Position numbers and translations under genes: made by a program
Shown: positions 15,268 through 22,804 of the stretch, piece by piece
Position numbering within the stretch: position 1 is the stretch's first letter
How the letters are laid out: each line of letters opens with the position of its first letter
Notes under the pieces: model-generated
Seen by the model: the letters and a program-made list of their open reading frames with translations, nothing else
What the model was told of the DNA's origin: nothing
The model's database searches: none
NCBI GenBank assembly: GCA_910578215.1
Contig: CAJTPH010000013.1
Location: forward strand, 61,598-88,799
Direction: 5' to 3'
DNA length: 27,202 nt
Source of the DNA: an uncultured Acetatifactor sp.
Lineage (GTDB): Bacteria > Bacillota > Clostridia > Lachnospirales > Lachnospiraceae

Positions 15268-15653
15268 TTCAGCCTCCTGTAATGCAGGATCTCCCCCTCC
15301 CTGGACAGCAGGCGGCTGATGAACGCATCCAGCCGCTGCTCCGCAGTCAGGCTCCCCTCCCCTGTGGCAAATACCGTATTGGTGTCTCCCGCCTGGATCT
15401 GTTTTACTGCCATGCCAAGGTCAAGCCCTTCCAGACTGTCCGGAGAGAAGGTTTTCTTCGCCAGCAGGAACTCCCCTGCCGCCATGTCCACAGCGACAGC
15501 TTCCAAGTCTGCGGGCACACTGGAAAGATGCGTTTTGTTCTTTATGCTGCCACGCACCTTTTCCACGCAAAAGACCAGGGAAAAGTCATCCCCTTCCCCG
15601 GCCTCATAGCCGAACGCTTGCAGCCGTTCCTTTACTATGCTGACATCAAACAT
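15261..15653 (-). CDS. Head-tail connector, gp6/YqbG-like
   Basis: A 130-aa mostly helical protein directly after the major capsid gene, the place of the gp6-type adaptor that binds the portal ring. The N-terminus (FDVSIVKERLQAFGYEAGEGDDFSLVFCVEKV) and the VPADLEAVAVDMAAGEFL segment are typical of this family. The C-terminal helix is followed by HYRRLKW. AGAGGGG precedes the ATG. Family assignment is good; precise stoichiometry and function are inferred. Confidence 0.8.
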   Translation of the reverse strand: MFDVSIVKERLQAFGYEAGEGDDFSLVFCVEKVRGSIKNKTHLSSVPADLEAVAVDMAAGEFLLAKKTFSPDSLEGLDLGMAVKQIQAGDTNTVFATGEGSLTAEQRLDAFISRLLSREGEILHYRRLKW

Positions 15654-15666
15654 ATGGCATCCCCTC

Positions 15667-16686
15667 TTATTTTATTGTGGCAATGAACACCTGGTCTGCA
15701 CAGGGGAATGTGACCAATGCCGTGGCTACAGCCTTGATCCACTTCGCCACGGGGTCATTCGTGGAATACTGCTCGATGATCACGTTCCCGATCTCGGAGA
15801 TATCAACGCCCTCCTTCTTGCGAAGTTCCAGTTCCTCCGCCGTCAGGCCGAACAGCGTCTCCCCCATGTCCCCGTCCGGCATGAATACAAAAGCGCTTTC
15901 CGCAAAATACCGTTTCGCGGTATATGTGCCCTTGGCAGCCAGCGCCCGGTACTTTGCGTCATATGTGGCGACCTGGGGCAGCCCCTGTGTCTGCAGGAAA
16001 CTGTTCAGCTCCTGCCTGGACAGCAGCCGGTCACTGTTTACCCCGAAGACCGCCTTCCTGATCTTTTCATCCCTCAGGAGCAGGTTCAGGTTTTTCTTGG
16101 AAGTCAGCGCCCTTGTGGGCGTAAACCCGGTATCATTCACAATCTTTTCCACGGCGGAGTCCATATCCCTGAGGATGTCGGACGCCCCGCCAGACCAGGT
16201 AAATGTCCCCTTGTGGGCAACCGGGATACCGTAGTCAATCTCCGCCTTATAGCCGTTTTCACTGATGGACAGCTTCCCGGTGGACAATGCCTCCCCGCGC
16301 ATTGCCTCCGCCCTTGTGAGCACGGAATCCTGCAAAGCGTCCACATCGTTGTAGATCCTCTGGATGGCTTCCCTTTCTTCCACGCTGTTCCTTGGCTGTT
16401 CCAAGCGGATGATTTCTTTCTCAGAAAGCTTCCTTTTGCGCTTAATGAGCGCCAGTTCCGCCACATCGTAGCCCGTTGTCTCACGCTGGTCAATCTCTGT
16501 CTCTGTGTCAAACGCATGGATGGACGCTGATACCGGGAGGTTGTTGGCCCCTTTGATCATTTTAATCTCCAGCGCCTCCGTCTTCCTGGCGGGGAACAGC
16601 TCCTCCAGCACCTTTTTCTGGGGCTGCCTGGTCTTCGTATAATCCACCAGCTCCTTATGGTTCAGTAATTCTTCTACACTCGGCAT
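15667..16686 (-). CDS. Major capsid protein, family E
   Basis: A 339-aa coat protein of the Phage_cap_E (lambda gpE-like) family, forming the icosahedral shell. Characteristic parts are the opening SVEELLNHKELVDYTKTR, the AFDTETEIDQRETTGYDVAELALIKRKRKL region (about 58-87), the central SDILRDMDSAVEKIVNDTG helix, and the end (EQYSTNDPVAKWIKAVATALVTFPCADQVFIATIK). AAAGGAG lies nine bases before the ATG. It follows the decoration protein gene as in lambda (D then E). Confidence 0.95.
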   Translation of the reverse strand: MPSVEELLNHKELVDYTKTRQPQKKVLEELFPARKTEALEIKMIKGANNLPVSASIHAFDTETEIDQRETTGYDVAELALIKRKRKLSEKEIIRLEQPRNSVEEREAIQRIYNDVDALQDSVLTRAEAMRGEALSTGKLSISENGYKAEIDYGIPVAHKGTFTWSGGASDILRDMDSAVEKIVNDTGFTPTRALTSKKNLNLLLRDEKIRKAVFGVNSDRLLSRQELNSFLQTQGLPQVATYDAKYRALAAKGTYTAKRYFAESAFVFMPDGDMGETLFGLTAEELELRKKEGVDISEIGNVIIEQYSTNDPVAKWIKAVATALVTFPCADQVFIATIK

Positions 16687-16726
16687 TTACGCATACTCCT
16701 TTCATTCTCTCTTTCTGCCTTCTTTT

Positions 16727-17122
16727 TTACCCGAATTTGATCTCAGGCAGCTTTTTATGGATGGCCTCGCCCACGGCTGGTGTATACTCCACGTTCAGGG
16801 GCAGACGCTCCCCGATGACATACCCTTCCACCATAAAAGCCCCGGGCTGCGCGCCATATGTGACATCCACAGCCTCCAGCAAGATCCCCGCCGGATCCTC
16901 CGAAAAAGATACCTCCGCAGCTCCCCCTGAAGCGCCCTCCGAGACAGTGACAGCCACCACCTTTCCGGATGCCGCCAAAAGGCTCCCTTTGTGGACAATC
17001 TTCCGGCCGTCTGCATCCGCTTCCACCCCATCAGGCACTACAGTCCCTGTGAAGGAAACAACTTTTTCCGATGCCAGGAACTCTTTCTCCATTACCCTTT
17101 CAATGTTTGTTTTGTAATACAT
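16727..17122 (-). CDS. Putative head decoration protein
   Basis: A 131-aa beta-rich, Gly/Ala/Val-rich protein between scaffold and major capsid protein, the lambda gpD position. Strands such as EKVVSFTGTVVPDGVEA, GKVVAVTVSEG, GILLEAVDVTYG and AFMVEGYVIGERLPLNVEY suggest a trimeric capsid-binding fold. The ATG at 17120-17122 has AGGAGGAAGT directly upstream; the longer reading to 17185 lacks a ribosome site. The decoration role is inferred from position and composition. Confidence 0.75.
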   Translation of the reverse strand: MYYKTNIERVMEKEFLASEKVVSFTGTVVPDGVEADADGRKIVHKGSLLAASGKVVAVTVSEGASGGAAEVSFSEDPAGILLEAVDVTYGAQPGAFMVEGYVIGERLPLNVEYTPAVGEAIHKKLPEIKFG

Positions 17123-17169
17123 ACTTCCTCCTATTCCGCAGCCACTGGCCGCTGTTCCTGCCAGCCTCC

Positions 17170-17793
17170 TTATACTGCACCCCAAAGGCTGCTTTTGACA
17201 CTGCTTTTCTCCGCTTCATTACGCTCCTGCGCATACTGGGCCGCATAGCCTTCCTCATGGGCCTCCCCGCCTTTCGGCTTATAACCTCCCTTGCCGCCTG
17301 AGCCAGATCCTGTCTGCCCGCCCTTTACATCACTTTCCTCTTTAAACAGAAAGCCCTTTGACTCCCTGATGGTCTTTAGCTGCTCCTCCAGCCCCGCCAC
17401 TTTGCCATCCTCCGTCAAGACCAGCTTCGCGCGGTCGAACAGCGCTGCCGCCATATCTTCGTCATGCACCTTGCCGGCCACAGCCAGCTTAATCGCGCTG
17501 GTAAGCCGCAGCTCCTTCATCTCGCTGGCATGCTTCTCCGCATCCTCCTTATTGGCTTTCTGGAGTTCCTCAATCTGTTTTTTCAGTTCCGTATTGTCAC
17601 CGCTGGCTTTCTTCAATTCCTCCAGCTGTTTGTCCCTGGCGGTGATATCCGCCTGCAGCCGTTTCTTCTCCGCGCTGGCTGTGTCCATCTGCTCCTTCGG
17701 GACGTAGCCCTCCAGCTCCTTCAGGGACGCCGACTCTGCCTTTGCCGCCAGCTCCTCACTGATGCCAAGGGCAGTAAATTCCTCTTTTTTCAT
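17170..17793 (-). CDS. Capsid scaffold protein, GP20-like
   Basis: A 207-aa scaffold of the phage minor structural GP20 family. It opens MKKEEFTALGISEELAAKA, has a long Glu/Lys coiled coil (about 40-110, EKKRLQADITARDKQLEELK onward), a conserved LTSAIKLAVAGKVHDEDMAAALFD segment, and a Gly-rich C-terminal tail that would bind coat protein. The ATG at 17791-17793 has AAAGGAG upstream. The longer reading to 17868 would run from inside the terminator hairpin and is rejected. It directs shell assembly and leaves the mature head. Confidence 0.9.
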   Translation of the reverse strand: MKKEEFTALGISEELAAKAESASLKELEGYVPKEQMDTASAEKKRLQADITARDKQLEELKKASGDNTELKKQIEELQKANKEDAEKHASEMKELRLTSAIKLAVAGKVHDEDMAAALFDRAKLVLTEDGKVAGLEEQLKTIRESKGFLFKEESDVKGGQTGSGSGGKGGYKPKGGEAHEEGYAAQYAQERNEAEKSSVKSSLWGAV

Positions 17794-17840
17794 TGCTTCT
17801 CCTTTCTCCCGTTCTTTTACGCCTGTCGGAAAAAGGCATG

Positions 17841-17876
17841 AAAAAAGCACCTCTGAAATTCTTTTCAAAAGCGCTT
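17841..17876 (-). terminator. Rho-independent terminator after the putative immunity gene
   Basis: On the minus strand AAGCGC (17876-17871) pairs with GTGCTT. An inner stem TTGAAA/TTTCAG closes an AGAA loop, and a run of six or more T ends the structure at 17841. It begins 15 bases after the small gene downstream of the MuF gene and separates that pair from the scaffold and capsid genes. Capsid expression therefore needs readthrough, or this terminator mainly serves transcripts made in the lysogen. Confidence 0.75.
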
Positions 17877-17890
17877 ATTTCTTTATTCCA

Positions 17891-18208
17891 TCATACTTCT
17901 ATTTTCAGGCACTCCGCCTTCTGCCATTCCGGATATTCCTCATATTCCTTGAAGAAAACAGGAAGATACTGTTTTGCCACTTCTTTTAATTCATCAGAGT
18001 ATTCATAAACAGGTTTTTCGTTCAGCACTTCCAAATGAATATCTTCCCAATGCGCTGAAATATAATCACTGTTAGGCATTTCATAAGAGACCTCCGGCTT
18101 ATAGATACCGCCATGACTCAGAGAGCGAAAATAATCCTTGATATATTTCCATATTCCACTCGAAAAATAGCTTATAACCACATCTTCGTGTACTTTTTTT
18201 TCATTCAC
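17891..18208 (-). CDS. Putative immunity protein for the MuF effector (105 aa)
   Basis: A 105-aa acidic protein with many aromatic residues (stretches such as VISYFSSGIWKYIKDYFRSL and YLPVFFKEYEEYPEWQKAE). It has no signal peptide, membrane segment or recognised family. Its GTG at 18206-18208 overlaps the MuF gene stop, suggesting coupled translation; a TTG at 18218-18220 would add four residues. The DNA is much more AT-rich than the surrounding head genes. A terminator follows directly. In MuF polymorphic-toxin loci of Firmicutes prophages, a small gene right after the toxin domain is typically the immunity gene. That precedent and the overlap are the only basis for the function here. Confidence 0.6.
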   Translation of the reverse strand: MNEKKVHEDVVISYFSSGIWKYIKDYFRSLSHGGIYKPEVSYEMPNSDYISAHWEDIHLEVLNEKPVYEYSDELKEVAKQYLPVFFKEYEEYPEWQKAECLKIEV

Positions 18209-19937
18209 TCCTGACCACAACCTTTCCCCTATTTAAAACAATAATATGATTCTGCCCAAAAATTCCTGCCATATCTATCGCGTCGTACCCCTTTAGGGCA
18301 GCATATTCGCCGAGTGTTGAAAGAATATCTTCCCATGCTTCCGTATTATCTCCTTTTTTTTGCTTTGCCACATCCGCACCGGTCCTTGAATACTCGCTTA
18401 AGATATCTTCATATTTCACCACCCTGGCATCCTTGTCTAAAGCAGCACATAGCATAATCCCCTGATTATTGTACTTATCTGCCTCACTTATATCCGGAGA
18501 GAAATATGTACCGCTGCCATAAACATGGGATTTCCCGGCATGCATTTTCCCTTGCTTAAAATCCCCGGCATATTTTAAGGCATCATCTTTTGAGCCTGCA
18601 GTAATCCCCCTATAAATAATGCCGACCGGGCTGTCCTTGGCAAACTGCTTGAAATCCTCACTGTTGACCACTCGTGGGAGTGTATCATAGCCTAATTTCC
18701 TTGACACAAAATCAAAAATAGGGTTTCCGCTATTAAAATCCAGTTTTTCCTCCCCACAAAGAATGCTCTTACCAAATGCCTTCGCCTTCTCAATTACCTG
18801 ATCCGAAACCAACGGCTCGGGTCTTGCAGACGTATTCCCTTGCAGCCTTATTGTATCATCAGGCTTGATTTCCTGCAACCCGGATTTATTCCCTTCATCA
18901 ATAAAACTCTCCTTCCACTCCTGATATGCCATATCTTCAGGCACATAATAAGCCTTTCCATCCTCACCCCTGACCACCCGTTCCCCAGGCTGGCCAAAAT
19001 CATCATCAAAGTGAGGGATAGCCGTGCTCCGGCACCCCACATGGAATGGCGGCGCTGTCACGCCCGGCTCGAAGTCCTTCATGGAGAACACCTTCCCGTC
19101 CATCTCCCGGCAGATGTCGGATGTATGGGAATCCAGCGTTGCCAAAATTTCATACTGTTCCACATCCAGGTCATTGAAACAGTCCTTCTGTGCCATGGAA
19201 CTGAAATAAGCCTCCTCCGTCATGACAAGCCGCCCGGCATTGCTTTTGGACGTACCCATCTTCCTTGCTATGTTGTCAATGGCTTTCTGCGGATCCTGCC
19301 CAAGCATGATGTTCCGGGTCAGCTCATTATGTACCTCTGTGATCAGCTTTTCTTTATTCCCCCAGATCCTTTCGGAAAAATTCTTCCCATCCACAGCCCA
19401 TGGCTTCATTATGACCTTTTCTATTTGCCGCTGATCCAGCCCCGCAATATCCCAGCCTATCCCGAATCCCCTTTGTAGCTCGTAGGCTGTGTGATAATAG
19501 CCATCCAGGAAAATCCGCTTCATGGCAGCATCTACGCTGTCAAGCTGGTTCCCGAACATCACTTCAAGGCTCTGCTTGGTCTGGAGTTTCAGCGCCTCCA
19601 GACGCGAAATATGGAACCTTGCAGAAGCATTTTCCAGTTCCTTCATCCATCTCTGGTCAATTGCGTTCTCCTTGCCATGCGCAATATATTCATTCACATC
19701 CCATTTCAGCTCCGCCAGCTCCCGGGCTGTAAGCATCCTCCGGGCTTCTGCCATTGATACCCCGTTATTGTCAGCAAACCTCCTATACCAAGCGTCAATC
19801 TTAGCATCTATCTCCTTTTGTGCCTGCCTGTACTGCCTCTCGATTTCTGCATTAGTCTCTGCGCCTTGCCTGTTCTGTGCCGCTTCAAGCTGCACAAAAC
19901 GCTCTTTCCAGTAAGCGCTATCCTTCACCAGAATCAC
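18201..19937 (-). CDS. MuF/SPP1 gp7-like minor head protein with C-terminal ADP-ribosyltransferase-like domain
   Basis: A 578-aa two-part protein. Residues 1-180 are helical. The MuF domain (about 195-312) ends in the diagnostic LATLDSHTSDICREMDG, PPFHVGCRS pattern of gp7-type minor head proteins, which are packaged near the portal. After a linker (about 340-415), residues 415-578 resemble ADP-ribosyltransferases: YRG at 442-444, GSGTYFS at 474-480 followed by A486 and Y489, and a closing IIVLNRGKVVV. The usual catalytic Glu before the last strand is not evident (an N-H pair occupies that place). The C-terminal part and the next gene are more AT-rich than the MuF part. GTG 19935-19937 gives the longest form, but GTG 19926-19928 has a better AGGTG spacing. 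The domain calls are by eye; toxicity is inferred from the MuF-toxin family. Confidence 0.82.
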   Translation of the reverse strand: MILVKDSAYWKERFVQLEAAQNRQGAETNAEIERQYRQAQKEIDAKIDAWYRRFADNNGVSMAEARRMLTARELAELKWDVNEYIAHGKENAIDQRWMKELENASARFHISRLEALKLQTKQSLEVMFGNQLDSVDAAMKRIFLDGYYHTAYELQRGFGIGWDIAGLDQRQIEKVIMKPWAVDGKNFSERIWGNKEKLITEVHNELTRNIMLGQDPQKAIDNIARKMGTSKSNAGRLVMTEEAYFSSMAQKDCFNDLDVEQYEILATLDSHTSDICREMDGKVFSMKDFEPGVTAPPFHVGCRSTAIPHFDDDFGQPGERVVRGEDGKAYYVPEDMAYQEWKESFIDEGNKSGLQEIKPDDTIRLQGNTSARPEPLVSDQVIEKAKAFGKSILCGEEKLDFNSGNPIFDFVSRKLGYDTLPRVVNSEDFKQFAKDSPVGIIYRGITAGSKDDALKYAGDFKQGKMHAGKSHVYGSGTYFSPDISEADKYNNQGIMLCAALDKDARVVKYEDILSEYSRTGADVAKQKKGDNTEAWEDILSTLGEYAALKGYDAIDMAGIFGQNHIIVLNRGKVVVRSE

Positions 19938-20019
19938 CTGCTTTCAGAAAGTGGGGAGTAATCAGATGGTGAAAACTGAACATAGTCTTTCCGTTCCCCA
20001 TCAGGTTAAGCTTTTGCAT
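19918..20019 (-). CDS. Very small ORF before the MuF gene (33 aa)
   Basis: An ATG-started 33-codon ORF (MQKLNLMGNGKTMFSFHH at the start) with GAAGG seven bases upstream. It ends inside the first codons of the MuF gene, overlapping by 20 nt. It may be a real peptide or a leader that couples translation into the MuF gene. No family is recognised, and chance cannot be excluded. Confidence 0.35.
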   Translation of the reverse strand: MQKLNLMGNGKTMFSFHHLITPHFLKAGDSGEG

Positions 20020-20023
20020 CCGA

Positions 20024-20173
20024 CTACCTTCTTTCTAATCTTATTTTACCAGGCGCAAAACAAAACGGGATGTTATCATTGCGCGCGCCGAAATACTGTT
20101 TTGCGCCGCTCAATGTATGATTTTGGTAGCAATTGTAAATTACCACACTGTCAACATAGCCTATCTCCGTCAT
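20024..20173 (-). CDS. Small hypothetical protein after the fibre gene (49 aa)
   Basis: A 49-aa ORF whose ATG overlaps the TGA of the collar-fibre gene by 4 nt (ATGA), with GAGG about ten bases upstream. The product starts MTEIGYVDSVVIYNCYQNHT and ends APGKIRLERR: compact, polar, with two Cys. No family is recognised. Overlap coupling and the absence of other coding potential in this stretch support it. Its middle contains an 11-bp perfect inverted repeat (20052-20062 and 20097-20107). Confidence 0.58.
   Translation of the reverse strand: MTEIGYVDSVVIYNCYQNHTLSGAKQYFGARNDNIPFCFAPGKIRLERR
20052..20107. repeat. 11-bp perfect inverted repeat
   Basis: GGCGCAAAACA at 20052-20062 is the reverse complement of TGTTTTGCGCC at 20097-20107, with a 34-base spacer containing GCGCGCGC. 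It lies inside the 49-aa ORF. It may form an RNA hairpin between the fibre cassette and the MuF gene, but neither strand has a U-run. Confidence 0.5.
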
Positions 20174-21045
20174 GCCGTCCCATCCTCGCTTAAGTTTGTC
20201 GGCGTGATCCAGTATGTCGGCTGGTACTTGATGAGGTAAAGAACGGAGGTGCTGGTAGGCCTTGCCGTATATGATCGATTTTTCATGCCAGCACTTGTGG
20301 AATCGTTCTTTATAACCCTACAATTATTATCTGTGGGTATAATAGTATCCGCATTCCCTGGCGCATTTAACACACCAGCATCTCCAACGGCTATATCGCT
20401 ACCTCCTCCATGCATATATGGTATTAATGTAGGCGGCTGATGCACACCCACTGACGTTCCGGCTCCTCCATTGGCATGAGAATTGGTTCCTGTGCCCCTT
20501 AAGAATTCCCCCCTCAGATCAGGCACAGCAAATGTCGTAGTTCCGTCTCCTCCAAAGAAACCTGCATTTCCAAAGTTTTTGCCAAAGTATTCTGCAAGAT
20601 ACGGGTAATCCGCGATTTGGTAAACTGTTCCATCGCACGCAAGGTAGTTTACAGGAACTTCATTACCCATCACGGCTATAATTTCACCGACCGGAGTTCC
20701 CACAGATTTGTTCTTATATTCCATGCCAATAATGCCCATGAGATTAGGCGTAGTAAATTTCTTATTTTTATTTGTTATATCAAGCCTGTAATAATCCTCT
20801 TTGTTAGATACATTTTCTGTAATTGTTGGCGTGTCACCGTCCTGGCCGTCTATGCCGTCCATAACATCAAGCATGGAAGTCTGCGCCTGTCCGTTGTCCA
20901 GTGTATAGCCAAAAGTTATCCTGTTCCCTCCGTCAACCGGCTCGATGCCCTGGATGACCACGTTTTTACCGGCTACCGCTCCGTCGCCCCCAAGAGTTTG
21001 ATTCACATATCTTTTCGCTAATGCGTATGCCTGGTCTCCTGTCAT
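20170..21045 (-). CDS. Collar-domain fibre protein in the head gene cluster
   Basis: A 291-aa fibre-like protein. The N-terminal part (about 1-75) ends in a collagen-like VMDGIDGQDGDTP turn. Residues about 115-190 form a phage tail collar domain (PVGEIIAVMGNEVPVNYLAC, YPYLAEYFGK, TTTFAVPDLRGEFLRGTG). The C-terminus is a Gly/Asn-rich tip ending YLIKYQPTYW. Such domains normally belong to tail fibres, yet this gene sits between portal and minor head protein, far from the tail-tip genes. A head-mounted or neck fibre is a reasonable inference. DNA for the collar and tip is more AT-rich than for the first 50 codons. GGTGAGAGATA precedes the ATG. Confidence 0.82.
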   Translation of the reverse strand: MTGDQAYALAKRYVNQTLGGDGAVAGKNVVIQGIEPVDGGNRITFGYTLDNGQAQTSMLDVMDGIDGQDGDTPTITENVSNKEDYYRLDITNKNKKFTTPNLMGIIGMEYKNKSVGTPVGEIIAVMGNEVPVNYLACDGTVYQIADYPYLAEYFGKNFGNAGFFGGDGTTTFAVPDLRGEFLRGTGTNSHANGGAGTSVGVHQPPTLIPYMHGGGSDIAVGDAGVLNAPGNADTIIPTDNNCRVIKNDSTSAGMKNRSYTARPTSTSVLYLIKYQPTYWITPTNLSEDGTA

Positions 21046-21055
21046 TATCTCTCAC

Positions 21056-21301
21056 CTACAATTCATACCAAGTCTTAGTTGTCTTTTCATACTTGAAAAA
21101 CTGTCCCGTATCAATACAGAACGCACTGCTCCCGGTCTCCAGGTCATCATACTTGGGCAGCTTGCCCACGTCCGCAGACAATCCTTCATAATTTCTGACC
21201 TTATCACTTCCCGGCATTGCCACAAAGCTTCCCAGATCCGGGACTTCCTGGCCTGGTTCGTACCAATGCCCGTCCATTATAATTAAATTATCAGCTATCA
21301 C
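21056..21301 (-). CDS. Small conserved-looking phage protein next to the fibre (81 aa)
   Basis: An 81-aa protein starting at GTG 21299-21301, eight bases after AAGGAG. It has two short beta modules: an opening DNLIIMDGHWYEPGQEVPDL and a C-terminal half with LPKYDDLETGSSAFCIDTG then KTTKTWYEL. The second pattern resembles small phage structural modules that often accompany fibres. It lies 10 bp before the collar-fibre gene and probably works with it. The exact role is unknown. Confidence 0.75.
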   Translation of the reverse strand: MIADNLIIMDGHWYEPGQEVPDLGSFVAMPGSDKVRNYEGLSADVGKLPKYDDLETGSSAFCIDTGQFFKYEKTTKTWYEL

Positions 21302-21356
21302 ATCTTCCTCTCCTTCCCGCGCCCCCTACCCCTCAAATACCCTCTTGTTCGCCAAT

Positions 21357-22793
21357 TCAATCTGCTTTGCCATCTGAAACACTTTCCTTCTCCAACGGAA
21401 CTCCTCCTGTCTGCTGCCCCTTTCCTTCCTGCTTCGCAAACGGGTTGTATTCCTGCTGTTTCAGCTTCTCAGTTTCTTCCTGTTCTTCTTCCCTAATCTG
21501 TGCCAATTCCTTCTCTGCATCCGTTACCCATGGGTGGTTAAGGAGGATAGTCTTCCGGGAGATGACCCCTGTGCTCTGCTGGGCAATGGAAGAAAGCTCC
21601 GCCTCATTATGTACCGAAGTCCTGGTCCATGTCTGCGCCACATCCACTGCACAAATCCCTTCATGGCGGCAAATCGCCCTTACCAGCCGGCCAAAACCTT
21701 GACGGAATTCCGTCTCCATAAGCCCCGCCTTCAGCTCCAGTAATGAATACAAATAAGAAAGCGCCACCCCGGAACTATTCCCAAAATTTTGCGGGTCAGG
21801 ATCAATCCCCATGCCCTGTTCAAAAATAGATTTCCGCGTCATGGCCAGCATTTTCTCCCTTGCCTCCACAGGAATGTCAATGGTGAGGGTGCTCAGACCA
21901 CCCTTGCCTTCCTCGTCACTGTCCACCTTAATTGTTTTGTACTTTTTCAGCTTCTTTAGGAATTCCCCAAGATTCTCCCCTTCGTACCCAGCCAGGATAA
22001 AAATTACTTCCTGGATGTCCTCCAGGTCGTTCAGGAAGCCGCTGTAAACTTTGTCATAGGCATCAATCAGCTCCTTTACATCATTCAGATCATTGCTGCC
22101 CTCCGCATTGTTTGGGAAAGGAATGAACGGCACCTCGCCAAAGCCGTGCTGCCAGGAACCAGGGTCTCCCTCAGGCTGCTCCCCAGCCTCCCCATACAAA
22201 TCATATGGCTTTATCGCATCCATAATAGCCCGTGACTCTTTACGGAACGTGCTGCAACGCTCTTTATCCCAATATTCATAGATGTTCCACTTTTTACCTT
22301 CCTCGTCGAGCTGGTCATACACCCGCAGAAGCCCAGATAATTCCTTTTCCAGGTCATCCGTCCATACGGGTATAATCTGCTTCGGGCTTATCACTGCAAA
22401 TCGGAATGCACCGTCACTATTTTTCCAGTAATGCAGCCATGCTATGGTACAGTTGGATGCATTGATGCACAAGTCCTTGCACACCTTGGCAAAACCATCC
22501 CCAAGAACTGACCGCACCGTCTTGTTGGCAGCTTCGTTCCTTGTGTCAAAAACCGGAGGATCCGTAAACAGGTAGGCAGCCTTCTGGTTCACAAGGATAT
22601 TATAAAAATTAGCCGGGATCCTATTGTCCGCAGAACGCATGGGGTTCCCGTCCGAAGCCTGTGCCCTGGCACCTTTTTGCAGGATATCATTTTTCTTCCG
22701 GTAGTACCTCTCTGCCACAGTTGCCTCGCGCACCATTTCCGCGTGCCTTTTACGGCTGGCCTTCACCAACTTTTTTATCACATCAATTTCCAT
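21357..22793 (-). CDS. Portal protein, SPP1 gp6-like
   Basis: A 478-aa portal of the SPP1 gp6 family, forming the 12-fold ring for DNA passage and the nucleus of head assembly. Typical parts are ADNRIPANFYNILVNQKAAYLF near the N-terminus, the GEVPFIPFPNN segment, ELIDAYDKVYSGFLNDLEDI, and the GIDPDPQNFGNSSGVALSYLY stretch before a long helix. The C-terminal tail is charged. The ATG at 22791-22793 has AGGGGG six bases upstream; the longer reading to 22886 overlaps the terminase by 80 nt and is not preferred. In SPP1-type genomes the MuF/gp7 gene follows directly; here a fibre cassette intervenes. Confidence 0.94.
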   Translation of the reverse strand: MEIDVIKKLVKASRKRHAEMVREATVAERYYRKKNDILQKGARAQASDGNPMRSADNRIPANFYNILVNQKAAYLFTDPPVFDTRNEAANKTVRSVLGDGFAKVCKDLCINASNCTIAWLHYWKNSDGAFRFAVISPKQIIPVWTDDLEKELSGLLRVYDQLDEEGKKWNIYEYWDKERCSTFRKESRAIMDAIKPYDLYGEAGEQPEGDPGSWQHGFGEVPFIPFPNNAEGSNDLNDVKELIDAYDKVYSGFLNDLEDIQEVIFILAGYEGENLGEFLKKLKKYKTIKVDSDEEGKGGLSTLTIDIPVEAREKMLAMTRKSIFEQGMGIDPDPQNFGNSSGVALSYLYSLLELKAGLMETEFRQGFGRLVRAICRHEGICAVDVAQTWTRTSVHNEAELSSIAQQSTGVISRKTILLNHPWVTDAEKELAQIREEEQEETEKLKQQEYNPFAKQEGKGQQTGGVPLEKESVSDGKAD

Positions 22794-22804
22794 CAAGCAA
22801 CCCC

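Noticed and set aside
15637..16530. 297-codon open frame on the plus strand
   Set aside because: Antisense to the major capsid gene. Composition and lack of any motif mark it as a shadow.
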